A stretch of DNA of 64,000 bases from Luteolibacter rhizosphaerae (GCF_025950095.1 NZ_JAPDDR010000015.1:55457-119456), one strand, 5' to 3'. Shown: positions 15,940 to 26,347, counted from the first letter of the stretch. Program-made: numbers and translations. The notes: a model not told the origin generated them from the sequence alone.

Positions 15940-16689
15940 ATGGCCCCGCCTTCCGACACTCCGCCGCCGCTGGTCGTTGCCGCGGTGACCAAGACCTTCG
16001 ACCAAGGGAACTCGCAGGTGCGAGCGCTCGACGGGATCGATCTCAGTGTGCGGGCGGGAGAGTTCGTCGCGATCATGGGAGCTTCCGGCTCCGGGAAGAG
16101 CACTCTGCTGCATGCCATGGCCGGGCTGACCGATGTGAATTCCGGCAGCATTCGCGTGGATGGCCGTGATCTCGCCTCATTCAACGATGCTGCGCTGACC
16201 CGCTTCCGTCGCGAACGGATCGGCCTGGTCTTCCAAGCCTTCAATCTGATCCCGGTGCTCAGCGCGGAGGACAATGTGCGTCTGCCCGCAGCGGATCAGC
16301 CGGGTCTGGAGACCAAGATCGACGAGGTCATGCGGCGTCTCGGCATCGAGGCCCGCCGCAAGCACAAGCCGGACGCCTTGTCCGGCGGTGAACAGCAGCG
16401 GGTGGCGATCGCGCGGGCGCTGATCACCGATCCCGCGATCCTGCTGGCCGACGAGCCCACCGGCAGCCTGGACTCGGTAACGGGTCAGGATCTATGCCGT
16501 CTGCTCCACGAGCTGTCGAAGAACGACGGGCGCACGCTGTGCGTGGTCACGCATGAGCCGACCGTGGCGATGTGGGCCGACCGCGTGGTGGTGCTGAAGG
16601 ACGGGCGAGTAACCGCGGAGTTCGCGACCTCCGGCAGCCACGATCCCGAGGCGATTTCCGAGGGGTACCGCAAGGCGCTGCAGTCATGA
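15940..16689 (+). CDS. ABC transporter ATP-binding protein (LolD/MacB type)
   Basis: A 249-residue nucleotide-binding subunit. Walker A GASGSGKS is at 47-54, followed by the Q-loop [12 protein letters not shown], signature LSGGEQQR, Walker B ILLADEP and the H-loop VVTHE. These place it in the LolD/MacB/FtsE group that works with FtsX-type permeases rather than in the siderophore-import group. The ATG at 15940 is chosen over 15895 because the latter lies in the preceding terminator. It overlaps the permease gene by an ATGA junction, so the two form one transporter. Role in siderophore release or periplasmic handling is inferred only from location. Confidence 0.88.
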   Translation: MAPPSDTPPPLVVAAVTKTFDQGNSQVRALDGIDLSVRAGEFVAIMGASGSGKSTLLHAMAGLTDVNSGSIRVDGRDLASFNDAALTRFRRERIGLVFQAFNLIPVLSAEDNVRLPAADQPGLETKIDEVMRRLGIEARRKHKPDALSGGEQQRVAIARALITDPAILLADEPTGSLDSVTGQDLCRLLHELSKNDGRTLCVVTHEPTVAMWADRVVVLKDGRVTAEFATSGSHDPEAISEGYRKALQS

Positions 16690-19469
16690 AGACCGTCTTC
16701 CGGCTGGCTTTCGCCTTCTTCCGCGAGCATCCCTTGCGGCTGGTGCTCACCTCATTCGCCACCGCCGCCGCGGCGACCATGGTGGTGTGGGTGGTCAGCG
16801 GCTACGATGCGCTGTTAGGGTCTTTCGATGAATACTCCGAGCTCGCGCTCGGCCGCTATCCCTTGTCAGTCGCGCCGATCCAGCATTTCAGCCAGCAAGC
16901 ACCCGGGGCGATCCCTTCCACCGCGGAGAAATTCGTGCCCGCCGAGACTCTGGAACTGCTGCGCAGCGATCCGGCGGTCGCGGCGGCTGATCCGATGTGG
17001 GCGCTGCGCGAGGATGTCCGTCCTTTCGTCGAAGAGGGCGGCGAGGTGATCCCATGGCAGCGGATGCCCGACGCGCGGCTCGTGGGCACGGGTGCTCCGG
17101 CTCCCCCATTCGATCTCGTCGCGGGGCGCTGGATCGATCCAGCCCGACCGGAACTGATGGAGGCCGCGATGAGCGCGGAAGCGGCGAAGGGGATGGGTCT
17201 CGAACTTGGCGGTAGCGTGATGGTGGGCCGCGGGGATCGCGCGGTGAAGCTCAGCGTGATCGGCCTGGTAGGCACTCCGGAGATGGCGGGCTGGAGCGCC
17301 TCTGTCGCGGGTTCGCAACTGCTCACTCCCTCGGTGGGTGGGCTCTATGTGCCGACCGCGCTGGCGGAGAAGATCGCTGGCACGGAGGCGAAGATCAGCT
17401 TCGTGGGGGTAAGCCTCAAACCGGAGGCTGACCTCACAAAATTCCGATTCGCCTGGTCGCCGCGTCTCAGCACGCTGGGCACGCCTGTGCAGTTCCAAGA
17501 AGCCCATGACATCGAGGAAGCGCTCGATGAAAGCGCCTCCGCGGACAACCTGAAGCTGCAGGCGCAGACCGCCACGGTGGTCTCGATGCTGGCCGCGCTG
17601 TTCATCATCTTCAGCACGCTGAACATGGGCGTGAGCGAGCGGGTCCGCCAACTTGCGATCCTGCGCGCGGTCGTGCTGACCCGGTTGCAAGTCGGTGCAC
17701 TGGTGATCATCGAAGGACTGTTGTTCGGCACGATCGGTTTCGTCGTCGGGATCGCCGCCGGAAAGGGATTGATGGCGCTCGCGGTGAAGTCCGCACCGCA
17801 GTTGCTGGAGGATGGTGCGGTGGTCGGGACCTATAGTATCCTGCTGGCCGCCGCCTGTGCCTACGGCGGAGCCTTGCTCGCTTCACTGGTACCGGCCTTC
17901 CGGGCGATGCGGGTTCGGCCGATCGACGCGATCGCACCGCCGCCGGGCGCGGACCGCGGCGGGATGCCATGGAAGAAGACCCTTGCCGGGTTGGTTTTGA
18001 TCGCGATCTATCCGCTGTTAGCCCGCGGAGTAAGGCTGGGGGAGGATGCGCCGTTCGTGGTGCTGATGTTCCTCGGAGTGGGTGCGATGGCTGCGGGGTT
18101 CATCCTGCTTTCGCCCGCGGTGGTGCTGGTGGTCGACCGCCTGGCGAGCCCCTTGCTGGCCCGTGTCGTGGGAGCACCTCCGCGCTTGTTAGGCAGTCAG
18201 GTTTCCGGCCATCTGGCCCGGACGATTTCAACGTCGGTGGCGCTCACGGTGGGCCTCGGTTTGTTCACGGGGATCCATGTCTGGGGTCACACGATGCTCA
18301 GCGGCTTCATGCCCGGAACATGGGCTCCGGATGCGGTTGTCGGTTTCCGGCCGCAGGGCCTGCCCTTTGAAGAGGCGGAGAAAGTGGCTGCCTTCGAAGG
18401 GGTGAGCAAGGCGTTGCCCATCGTGGTGGAACAGCCACGGCTGAAGGACGATCTGACCGGCAGCGCCTTGCGTGCGACCGTCGTGCGGCAGGACAACGTG
18501 GTGATGGTCGGAATCGACCCGGAATCCGCTTTCGGAGGTGCGGACCCGCTGTTCCGCTTCGAGTGGGTGGAAGGCTCGGCGGAGGATGCGGTGGCACGTC
18601 TGAAAGGCGGGCAGGCCTGCATCGTGCCCGACCACTTCCTGAGCGAAACCGGACTGAAGGTGGGAGACTTCTTCGACATGGTGCCGCCCGAGCGACCGGA
18701 GCAGCCAGTAAGCTACGCCATCGCCGGTGTAGTGAAGCTGCCCGGCTGGCACTGGCAGACCAAGCCGACGGGCTTCCGCACCCGTACCCACCGAGCCGCG
18801 GCATTGGTATTCGCGGATTATGGCTCGGTCGCCAGCGACTTCGGGTTCCGGAATGCCTCGCATGTCTGGTTCGATTACGATGCTTCCCGGACGAACCCGG
18901 ACCATCTCGCGGCCTCCGCCCGGGAACTCTACCGTGCCTCGCTCGGTCGCGAGGTGGGTATCGAGACCGCGCGCAACGACGAGCCCTACATCGTACTGCG
19001 CACCATCGACGATATCCGCGCGCTGGTTCACGGTCACGCCACCGCTTGGCTGTGGGTGCTCAGCCGCTTGCCGCTGGTGGTGCTGGTGATCACCTCGGTG
19101 GGCGTGCTCAACGCGCTGATGGCCTCGGTCCAATCGCGCCGGTGGGAGATGGGCGTGCTGCGCTCGATCGGCTTCACCCGCGGAACGCTGGTGCGGCTGG
19201 TGATCGCGGAGGGCCTGCTGATCGGTCTGGTGGCCGGAGCGGTAAGCCTAGCCTTCGGAATCCTGGCGGGCTGGTGCGGGGCGGGGATGTCCGGCTACCT
19301 GAGCTTCTTCGGTGGCATGCCTTCAGAGCTGGTGATCCCGTGGCGCGAGGTGCTCGGCGGGGTTGTGGCGGTGCTCGTGCTGACAGCGATCGCAGCTATC
19401 TGGCCTGCGGTGAAAATCGGCCGGGCCCGCCCGCTCGAACTGCTGCAGCAGGGACGCGGGTCGTTTTAG
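16686..19469 (+). CDS. ABC transporter permease with two FtsX domains
   Basis: A 927-residue inner-membrane permease. It has a first membrane helix near residues 18-38, a large periplasmic domain, three helices of the first FtsX domain (from about 300, containing LNMGVSERVRQLAILRAVVLTR), a second periplasmic domain, and a second FtsX domain near the C-terminus (SVQSRRWEMGVLRSIGFTRGTLVRL). The duplicated form resembles permeases of the MacB/LolCE superfamily that act on periplasmic or envelope substrates, not pore-type importers. It is coupled to the upstream ATPase by ATGA. Alternatives are lipoprotein or peptide transport unrelated to iron. Confidence 0.85.
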   Translation: MKTVFRLAFAFFREHPLRLVLTSFATAAAATMVVWVVSGYDALLGSFDEYSELALGRYPLSVAPIQHFSQQAPGAIPSTAEKFVPAETLELLRSDPAVAAADPMWALREDVRPFVEEGGEVIPWQRMPDARLVGTGAPAPPFDLVAGRWIDPARPELMEAAMSAEAAKGMGLELGGSVMVGRGDRAVKLSVIGLVGTPEMAGWSASVAGSQLLTPSVGGLYVPTALAEKIAGTEAKISFVGVSLKPEADLTKFRFAWSPRLSTLGTPVQFQEAHDIEEALDESASADNLKLQAQTATVVSMLAALFIIFSTLNMGVSERVRQLAILRAVVLTRLQVGALVIIEGLLFGTIGFVVGIAAGKGLMALAVKSAPQLLEDGAVVGTYSILLAAACAYGGALLASLVPAFRAMRVRPIDAIAPPPGADRGGMPWKKTLAGLVLIAIYPLLARGVRLGEDAPFVVLMFLGVGAMAAGFILLSPAVVLVVDRLASPLLARVVGAPPRLLGSQVSGHLARTISTSVALTVGLGLFTGIHVWGHTMLSGFMPGTWAPDAVVGFRPQGLPFEEAEKVAAFEGVSKALPIVVEQPRLKDDLTGSALRATVVRQDNVVMVGIDPESAFGGADPLFRFEWVEGSAEDAVARLKGGQACIVPDHFLSETGLKVGDFFDMVPPERPEQPVSYAIAGVVKLPGWHWQTKPTGFRTRTHRAAALVFADYGSVASDFGFRNASHVWFDYDASRTNPDHLAASARELYRASLGREVGIETARNDEPYIVLRTIDDIRALVHGHATAWLWVLSRLPLVVLVITSVGVLNALMASVQSRRWEMGVLRSIGFTRGTLVRLVIAEGLLIGLVAGAVSLAFGILAGWCGAGMSGYLSFFGGMPSELVIPWREVLGGVVAVLVLTAIAAIWPAVKIGRARPLELLQQGRGSF

Positions 19470-19609
19470 CCCGAGGCGACTGTTCTTCAGGGCGATTCCG
19501 GGCCCCCTGCGAATGATGGCACATTCTGCCAAGAAATTCGCATTTCATGTGTCACACTCCAGTGAAGCCCGCTGCAATATGTGTGCGGGTGGAGAAACCA
19601 GTTGTTCGC

Positions 19610-22600
19610 ATGAATGCCTTTCGATTTCTAGGTCGGCTTGTTCTAACGTCGCTACTAGCCATGGGGATCACACATGCCGGCCCGCGAGACGCGGATTGGG
19701 CCAAGGTCGAGGAAGCCCGCAAGCAGCAGCAGCCGAAGACGGCGATCGAGTTGCTGGGCGGGATCGAGGAGGCGGCCTTTGCAGATGGTGCCTGGGCGGA
19801 GGGGACGCGGGCGCTGTCGGCACGGATCGCCCAAGAAGCTGTGATCGAGGGACTGGCGAGCCCGGTGAAGAAGCTGGAGGCAGCAATCGATACGGCACCG
19901 GAGCAGGCCCGCCCGGCGCTGCGCGCTCTTTCCGCCCGCTGGCTGTCGGCCTACTTCTATCAGAACCGCTGGCGCTTCATGCAGCGCAGCACGACCGCGG
20001 GCCCGGTGGGAGAGGATATCGAATCCTGGGATCTGGCGAAGATCTTGGGCGAAGTGGACAGCCGTTTCCAACGCTCGCTGGCTGAGGCGGAAGCGCTGAA
20101 GAAGGTCTCGGCCGCGGACTTCGCGGAGATCCTGACGAACGGGGCGCTGGGAGACGGGGTGCGGCCGACGATGTATGACTTCCTGGCGCACGCAGCCCTG
20201 GAGTTCTATTCGGCGGAAGAAGTGGCCGTCTCACGTCCGGTGGGTGATTTCGAGATCCCGGCCGCCTCGGCAGTGTTCGGGACGCCGGAGGAGTTCCTCG
20301 CGTGGAATCCGCAGATCGCTGACGCCAGCACGCCGAAGGCGCGGGCGCTGAAGATCTTGAAGGACCTTTTGTCCTTTCATCAAGCCGATGCCGACAAGAC
20401 GGCCTTTCTCGCGGCGGATCTGGAGCGGTTGCGCTGGGCGGCGGGTGCGGCAGCGGTGGAGGGGCGGGATGCGCGGAGGGAGCAAGCCCTGCAACGCTTC
20501 ATCGAGGTGAATGCGAGCCATCCGCTGAGCGCGTGGGCGCGGGTGGATCTCGCGGAGCTTCTGCAGGCGAACAAGAAGACGAAGGAAGCCCATGCAATTC
20601 TAAAGGTCGGTGCGGAAGCGTTTCCGGAAAGCCCCTTCGGAAAGCTCTGTACGAATGGCATCAAGCTCTTGGAACAGCGGGGGCTCTCGCTTGCCACCGA
20701 GTCGCACTGGACTCCGGCGGGTGAAGAGATCCGCGTGGATCACCGCAACCTGAAGCGGGTATGGTTCCGTCTCTACAGCGCCGACTTCAAGGCGGACAAG
20801 GAGAGCCTGGAGCAAGATCCTGGACTGAATCCGCCGCCCGGGGAGCCGGTGCGGGCCTGGGACAGCGCCTTGCCCGATGATGGTGATTTCACCGAGCGGA
20901 CCACTCGATTCCCTGCACCCGCGGATCTGGCGCCCGGCTACTATGTGCTGCGTGCCAGTGCGCGTGAAGACTTCGCGGAGGGGGATAACGTGCTCGCCTC
21001 CGCGGGGATCCATGTCACCCCGCTGGCCGTGCTGGTGCGCTCGATGGAGGGGCAGGGGCTGGAGGGCAACGTGGTCGATGCCGTGACGGGAGCGCCGCAG
21101 GATGGCGTGGAGATCGAGGTGTTGACGATCGATCCCGAGAACCAGAACAATCGCGATCCTCAGCTGAAGCGCTTCGGGGCGAAGAGCGACAAGGACGGCT
21201 ACTTCAAGATCGGGAACCGGGTGACGCAGCGCTACATCGTGATCGCCTCGCGCGGGAAGGAACGGGCGGTCTCCCGCTCATGGGCGCAGGGCTACTTTGG
21301 AGGGAATGAACGCGTGACGAGCCCGGTGGTGCTATTCACGGACCGCGCGATCTATCGACCGGGCCAGACGGTTCATTTCAAGGGGATCTGGTGCGAGATC
21401 AATCCTGCGGGCGGGAAGTATCGCGTGCTGCCGAATCGCGCCGCCAGCATTGTGGTGCGTGATCCGAATGGCAAAGAGGTGGCGAAGATCGCGGTGAAGA
21501 CGAACGAGCGCGGATCCTTCTCCGGCACCTTCACTGCCCCGGAGGGGAGCGTGCTGGGCAGGTGCTCGATCTCCGTGCCGGAGGCGCCGCACGGCTACGG
21601 GGCATCGATCCTGGTGGAGGAATACAAGCGGCCGAAGTTTTTCACCGAGGTGGATGCGCCGTCTGATCCGGCCGCGCTGGGCAAGCCAGTGCGGGTGAAG
21701 GTCCGGGCCGAGGCCTACACCGGTGCGCCGATCGATGGCGGCAAGCTGGCATGGCGGGTGACGCGCACGGCGCGGCTGCCGCTGTGGATGCGCTGGTGCT
21801 GGTGGGCGCCGCCGATCAGCAGCGAGGCGGAGGAGATCGCCCATGGCACGGCGGAGACGGATGCGAGCGGGGCGGTGATCATCGAGTTCATGGCCAAGGC
21901 CGACCTCTCAATCCAAGAGAATGTGGAGCCGGTGTTCGACTTCACGGTGGTGGCGGATGTGACGGATGGCAACGGCGAGACGCGATCCGCCACGCGCATG
22001 GTCTCGGTGGCCTACACGACGCTGAAGGCCGATCTAACAAGTCCGGAGTGGTTGGAGGCGGGGAAGGAGCTGGAGTTCGGGGTTCGCACGGCTTCGCATG
22101 ACGGCGAGGGGCGTCCGGCGACGGGCGTGCTGAAGATTCATCGTCTGAAGGAGCCTGCGAGCTGTCCGCGACCGGAGAACAATGTGGATCAGTATCGTGG
22201 GGTTTTGTTGGGTGGGGATGATTCGGAATCCGGCATCAATCCGGACAAATGGGAGCCGGGTGAGTTGGTGGCGGAGCTTCCGGTGGAGACCGACAAGGAG
22301 GGGAAGGGGAGCGTGAAGCGCGCGCTGGATGCCGGGATCTACCGGCTCATCTACGAGACCAAGGATGCGAACGGGAAGAAGGTGGCGGCGATGCTGGGGA
22401 TCCAAGTCATCGCGACGGAAGCTGCGGACTTTCCGACCATGGTTCCATTTTATACCGGCATGCCTGCCGCTGCGGTGGAGCCGGGAGGCGAGGCGGTGCT
22501 GGTGTGGGGCAGCGGCCATGAGACGGCGCGTGCTTGCATCGAATGGCGTGTGGCCGGGAAGCTTCTGAAGCGGGAATTTTCTGCGGCGGGTCGCACCCAG

Positions 22601-25582
22601 CAGGCGTTCCATTTTCCGATCGTCGAGTCGTATCGCGGAGGGATCAGTGTGAGGGTGTGGCAGGTGACCCGGAACCGTTTGCATGCGTATCAGGGGGTGG
22701 TGGATGTGCCCTGGTCTAACAAGACGCTGAAGCTGCGTTGGGAGCATCTTGTCTCGAAGCTGGAGCCGGGTGCGAAGGAGACATGGACGGCGGTGATCGA
22801 AGGGGCCGGTGGCGAGGCTGCGGTCGCGGAGATGATGGGGACGTTGTATGATGCGTCGCTGGATGCGTTCGCGCCGCATGCGTTCCGGGATTTCTCCTCC
22901 TTCTTCCGCCGTGAGTGGGATTATGTTTCCGCGTGGCACTTCGGCAGCAGCGCGCAAATGCTGCAGGCGCATACGGGGTTCACGCATCCGGATCTGTTTA
23001 GTCCGGGTGAGCTGTTCCGGCGCTTCAAGCCGGAGGTGGAGTTGGCGCATTGGGGGCCGAGGACGAGGTTCGGCCGGGGCTTTGGCGGAGGTCGCACGAT
23101 GGCAAGGACTCAACTGGGGATGGATGCCTTTGCGGATGCGGCTCCGATGGAAGGGGCTCCTGCTGCCGCGCCGGCACCGATCCTGGCGGAGCAGGCGGGA
23201 GGAGTTTCGGCGGCGAAGGCTGCGGAGCCGGGGCAGGCTGCGGCTCCTCCGAATGTGGATCTGGGGCAAGTCACCGCCCGGGCGAACCTTCAGGAGACTG
23301 CTTTCTTCTTTCCCGATCTGGTGAGCGGGGAGGATGGCAAGGTCCGGATGAGCTTCACGATGCCGGAGGCTCTCACGAAGTGGCGCTTTCTCGGGCTGGC
23401 GCATGACAAGGATTTGCGCTCGGGGCTGTTGGAGGGTGAGACGGTGACGGCCAAGGATCTAATGGTGCAGCCGAACCCGCCGCGTTTCCTGCGTGAGGGA
23501 GACGAGCTTTGGTTCAGCGTGAAGATTTCGAATCAGAGCGACAAGGTGCAGGAGGGTGTGGCGCGGTTGACGCTCGCCGATGCGGCGACCGAAGCGGACA
23601 AGAGTGCGGCGATGGGTATTGCCGCTCCCGAGCAAGCTTTCTCGGTGCCGGCCAAGGAGAGCCGCACGCTGAAGTGGCGCGTGGTGGTGCCGGATGGAGC
23701 GGGCTTCCTGCGCTACAAGGCGGTCGCTTCCGCCGGCTCGATCAGCGATGGGGAGGAAGGCTGGCTGCCGATCATTCCGCGGCGCATTCTGGTCACGGAG
23801 TCGCTGGCATTGCCGGTGCGCGATGCGGGCAAGAAGGAGTTCGAGTTCACCAAGCTTTTGCAGAGTGGTGGCTCGGATTCGCTGGAGAACCGCTTCCTGC
23901 ATGTGCAGGTGGTGTCGCAGCCGGCGTGGTATGCGGTGATGTCGCTGCCTTACCTGATGGAGTTCCCGCATGAGTGTGCGGAGCAGACCTTCAACCGCTA
24001 CTATGCGAATGCACTGGCACGTAGCATCGCGACTTCGGATCCGAAGATCCGGCGGGTGTTCGAGCAGTGGAAGGCGGGAGGCAAGGCGCTCGATAGTCCC
24101 TTGCTGAAGAACCAGGATCTCAAGGGTATTCTGTTAGATGAAACGCCGTGGCTTGCGGAAGCGAAGAGCGAGTCGGAAGCGCGGCGCAAGGTCGGCCTGC
24201 TTTTCGATGACAACCAGCTCGGCCGCGAATTGGAGAAGGCGCTCGCGAAGCTGGCGGCGATGCAGCATGGCGACGGTCTGTGGCCTTGGTTCCCGGGCGG
24301 CCGGGGTGACGAGTATATTTCGCTCTATATTAGCACCGGGTTCGCGCGCCTGCGTGCACTGGGTGTCGAGACCGATGTCACTCCCGCGTTGAAAGCCTTG
24401 GAGGCAATCGATGCCGGAATCACCGATCGCTATCAGGAACTGCTCAAGAACAAGCAGCTCGACAACAACAACCTCGACTCACGCATCGCGCTTTACCTCT
24501 ACACCCGGAGCTTCTTCCTGAAGGACAAGGCGCTGAAGGCGGAAGACAAGGTGGCCTTCGACTACTTTGCCGGGCAGGCACGCAAGCACTGGACCGGTCT
24601 TGGCAGCCGGATGTCGAAGGCGCATGCCGCGCTGGCCTTGCATCGTCTGGGCGACAAGGAGGTGCCGAAGCTGGTGACCCGCTCGTTGAAGGAGCATGCG
24701 AAGATCGAGGGAGAGCTTGGCATGTATTGGAAGGACAGCCAGGGCGAGGGCTGGTGGTGGTGGCAGGCGCCGATCGAGACGCAGGCGATGATGATCGAGG
24801 CTTTCCGCGACATTGATCAGGATGAGAAGGCGGTCGAGGACTGCCAGGTGTGGCTGATCAAGCAGAAGCAGGTGCAGGATTGGAAGACCACGAAGGCGAC
24901 GGCCGATGCGGTTTACTCGCTGCTGCGTGGGGGCCGGAACCTGCTGGGCTCGGATGCCTTGCTGAAGATCTCGCTCGGTGGCGCGGAAGTGAAACCGGAG
25001 TCGGTCGAGGCAGGCACGGGCTTTTATGAAAGCCGTTTCACCGAATCGGCTGTGAAGCCGGAGCTTGGCAAGATCGAGGTGGAGAAGACCGACAAGGGCG
25101 TGAGCTGGGCGAGCGTGCATTGGCAGTATCTGGAGGACATGGCCAAGATCACTCCGCACGACGGGACGCCGCTGCATCTGGAGAAGTCATTGTTCGTGCG
25201 CAAGAATAGCGACAAGGGGTCGGTGCTGGTGCCCTTGGAAGGGGCCGTGAAGGTCGGCGACGAGCTGGTGACCCGCGTGGTGCTGAAGAACGATCGAGCG
25301 ATGGAGTATGTCCACCTCAAGGACCTGCGGGGCAGCGGCACCGAGCCGGTGAACGTGCTGAGCGGCTACCGCTGGCAGGATGGCTTCGGCTACTATGAAG
25401 TCACCCGCGATACGGCTAGCCACTTCTTCATCGATCGCCTGCCGCCGGGGACGCATGTCTTCGAGACCAGCGTCCGGGTGCAGCATGCCGGGAAGTATCA
25501 GACCGGCATTGCGGAAATCCGTTGCATGTATGCGCCGGAGTTCAATGCCCACAGCGCCAGCCTGCCGATCACGGTGGAATAG
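19610..25582 (+). CDS. Alpha-2-macroglobulin family protein
   Basis: A very large exported protein of 1990 residues, longer than E. coli YfaS or YfhM (about 1500-1650). A signal peptide starts at the ATG at 19610 (MNAFRFLGRLVLTSLLAMG). The N-terminal about 400 residues look helical. The MG2 domain begins near 574 with LFTDRAIYRPGQTVHFKG. The segment around 1160-1215 (Ala/Pro/Gly-rich) is probably the protease bait region. The thioester domain has CAEQ at Cys1456 in the context FPHECAEQTFNR. Such proteins trap proteases in the periplasm. There is no penicillin-binding protein 1C partner next door, unlike in many proteobacteria; a small exported protein follows 3 nt downstream. Confidence 0.92.
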   Translation: MNAFRFLGRLVLTSLLAMGITHAGPRDADWAKVEEARKQQQPKTAIELLGGIEEAAFADGAWAEGTRALSARIAQEAVIEGLASPVKKLEAAIDTAPEQARPALRALSARWLSAYFYQNRWRFMQRSTTAGPVGEDIESWDLAKILGEVDSRFQRSLAEAEALKKVSAADFAEILTNGALGDGVRPTMYDFLAHAALEFYSAEEVAVSRPVGDFEIPAASAVFGTPEEFLAWNPQIADASTPKARALKILKDLLSFHQADADKTAFLAADLERLRWAAGAAAVEGRDARREQALQRFIEVNASHPLSAWARVDLAELLQANKKTKEAHAILKVGAEAFPESPFGKLCTNGIKLLEQRGLSLATESHWTPAGEEIRVDHRNLKRVWFRLYSADFKADKESLEQDPGLNPPPGEPVRAWDSALPDDGDFTERTTRFPAPADLAPGYYVLRASAREDFAEGDNVLASAGIHVTPLAVLVRSMEGQGLEGNVVDAVTGAPQDGVEIEVLTIDPENQNNRDPQLKRFGAKSDKDGYFKIGNRVTQRYIVIASRGKERAVSRSWAQGYFGGNERVTSPVVLFTDRAIYRPGQTVHFKGIWCEINPAGGKYRVLPNRAASIVVRDPNGKEVAKIAVKTNERGSFSGTFTAPEGSVLGRCSISVPEAPHGYGASILVEEYKRPKFFTEVDAPSDPAALGKPVRVKVRAEAYTGAPIDGGKLAWRVTRTARLPLWMRWCWWAPPISSEAEEIAHGTAETDASGAVIIEFMAKADLSIQENVEPVFDFTVVADVTDGNGETRSATRMVSVAYTTLKADLTSPEWLEAGKELEFGVRTASHDGEGRPATGVLKIHRLKEPASCPRPENNVDQYRGVLLGGDDSESGINPDKWEPGELVAELPVETDKEGKGSVKRALDAGIYRLIYETKDANGKKVAAMLGIQVIATEAADFPTMVPFYTGMPAAAVEPGGEAVLVWGSGHETARACIEWRVAGKLLKREFSAAGRTQQAFHFPIVESYRGGISVRVWQVTRNRLHAYQGVVDVPWSNKTLKLRWEHLVSKLEPGAKETWTAVIEGAGGEAAVAEMMGTLYDASLDAFAPHAFRDFSSFFRREWDYVSAWHFGSSAQMLQAHTGFTHPDLFSPGELFRRFKPEVELAHWGPRTRFGRGFGGGRTMARTQLGMDAFADAAPMEGAPAAAPAPILAEQAGGVSAAKAAEPGQAAAPPNVDLGQVTARANLQETAFFFPDLVSGEDGKVRMSFTMPEALTKWRFLGLAHDKDLRSGLLEGETVTAKDLMVQPNPPRFLREGDELWFSVKISNQSDKVQEGVARLTLADAATEADKSAAMGIAAPEQAFSVPAKESRTLKWRVVVPDGAGFLRYKAVASAGSISDGEEGWLPIIPRRILVTESLALPVRDAGKKEFEFTKLLQSGGSDSLENRFLHVQVVSQPAWYAVMSLPYLMEFPHECAEQTFNRYYANALARSIATSDPKIRRVFEQWKAGGKALDSPLLKNQDLKGILLDETPWLAEAKSESEARRKVGLLFDDNQLGRELEKALAKLAAMQHGDGLWPWFPGGRGDEYISLYISTGFARLRALGVETDVTPALKALEAIDAGITDRYQELLKNKQLDNNNLDSRIALYLYTRSFFLKDKALKAEDKVAFDYFAGQARKHWTGLGSRMSKAHAALALHRLGDKEVPKLVTRSLKEHAKIEGELGMYWKDSQGEGWWWWQAPIETQAMMIEAFRDIDQDEKAVEDCQVWLIKQKQVQDWKTTKATADAVYSLLRGGRNLLGSDALLKISLGGAEVKPESVEAGTGFYESRFTESAVKPELGKIEVEKTDKGVSWASVHWQYLEDMAKITPHDGTPLHLEKSLFVRKNSDKGSVLVPLEGAVKVGDELVTRVVLKNDRAMEYVHLKDLRGSGTEPVNVLSGYRWQDGFGYYEVTRDTASHFFIDRLPPGTHVFETSVRVQHAGKYQTGIAEIRCMYAPEFNAHSASLPITVE

Positions 25583-25585
25583 CTC

Positions 25586-26347
25586 ATGCATCGCGTGATC
25601 CATGCCTTGTTCGCGGTTTGCTTCGCCGTCCATGCGGAGGAAGCCGCTTACGTGGAGAAGAGCAGCATCGCCTCACCGCATGCCACCCAGGCGGCTGCGG
25701 CGGACGAACGGTTCGTGTATGCGGTATCGAACAAGGTCATCGCGAAGCTGGACCGTTCAAACGGCGCGGAGCTTGCCCTGAGTGAGGGAGAGGCCTTCCA
25801 TCTGAATAGTGCCCTGCTCCTGGATGGAAGGCTCTACAGCGCCCATTCGAACTTCCCGGAGAAGCCGGAGCAGAGCGACATCCGCGTGCTGGATCCGGAG
25901 AGCATGAAGCTGGAGGTGTTCCATCGTTTCGAGAGTCCGCCGGGAAGCCTGACCTGGGCAATCCAGCGCGAGGGGAGCTGGTGGTGTCACTTCGCCGGCT
26001 ACGGTGCGGAGAAGAACAAGTCGTGCCTGGTCCGCTTCGATGCGGAGTGGAAGGAGACCGCCCGCTGGGCCTATCCGGAGGAACTGATGAAGGACTGGGG
26101 GCTGATGAGTCTTTCCGGCGGAATCTGGCAGGGTGATGTCCTGCTCGCCACCGGGCATGACAAGAAGCTCATCTACCGGCTGAAACTGCCCGTCGCGGGA
26201 GGGGTGGTCGAATGGCTCGGGACCATTCCGTCGCCCTTTCCGGGACAGGGAATTGCCGCCGATCCGAAGGGCGGGGGACTGGTGGGCATCGACCGGAAGC
26301 GGAAGGCGGTGGTCTTCGCAGAGCTGGAAACAGCCACGCAGCGGTGA
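25586..26347 (+). CDS. Exported protein of unknown function, beta-propeller-like
   Basis: A 253-residue protein with a signal peptide (VIHALFAVCFAVHA). The mature part carries repeated short beta-strand blocks, such as DERFVYAVSNKVIAKLD, LLLDGRLYSAHSNF and GGLVGIDRKRKAVVFAEL, suggestive of a small propeller. I recognise no named family. It begins 3 nt after the alpha-2-macroglobulin stop, so the two are almost certainly co-transcribed. Confidence 0.75.
   Translation: MHRVIHALFAVCFAVHAEEAAYVEKSSIASPHATQAAAADERFVYAVSNKVIAKLDRSNGAELALSEGEAFHLNSALLLDGRLYSAHSNFPEKPEQSDIRVLDPESMKLEVFHRFESPPGSLTWAIQREGSWWCHFAGYGAEKNKSCLVRFDAEWKETARWAYPEELMKDWGLMSLSGGIWQGDVLLATGHDKKLIYRLKLPVAGGVVEWLGTIPSPFPGQGIAADPKGGGLVGIDRKRKAVVFAELETATQR

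Noticed and set aside
19513..19532. TGGCAC...TGCC resembling a sigma-54 promoter before the alpha-2-macroglobulin gene
   Set aside because: The spacing to a TTGC element is wrong and the -12 box does not match.
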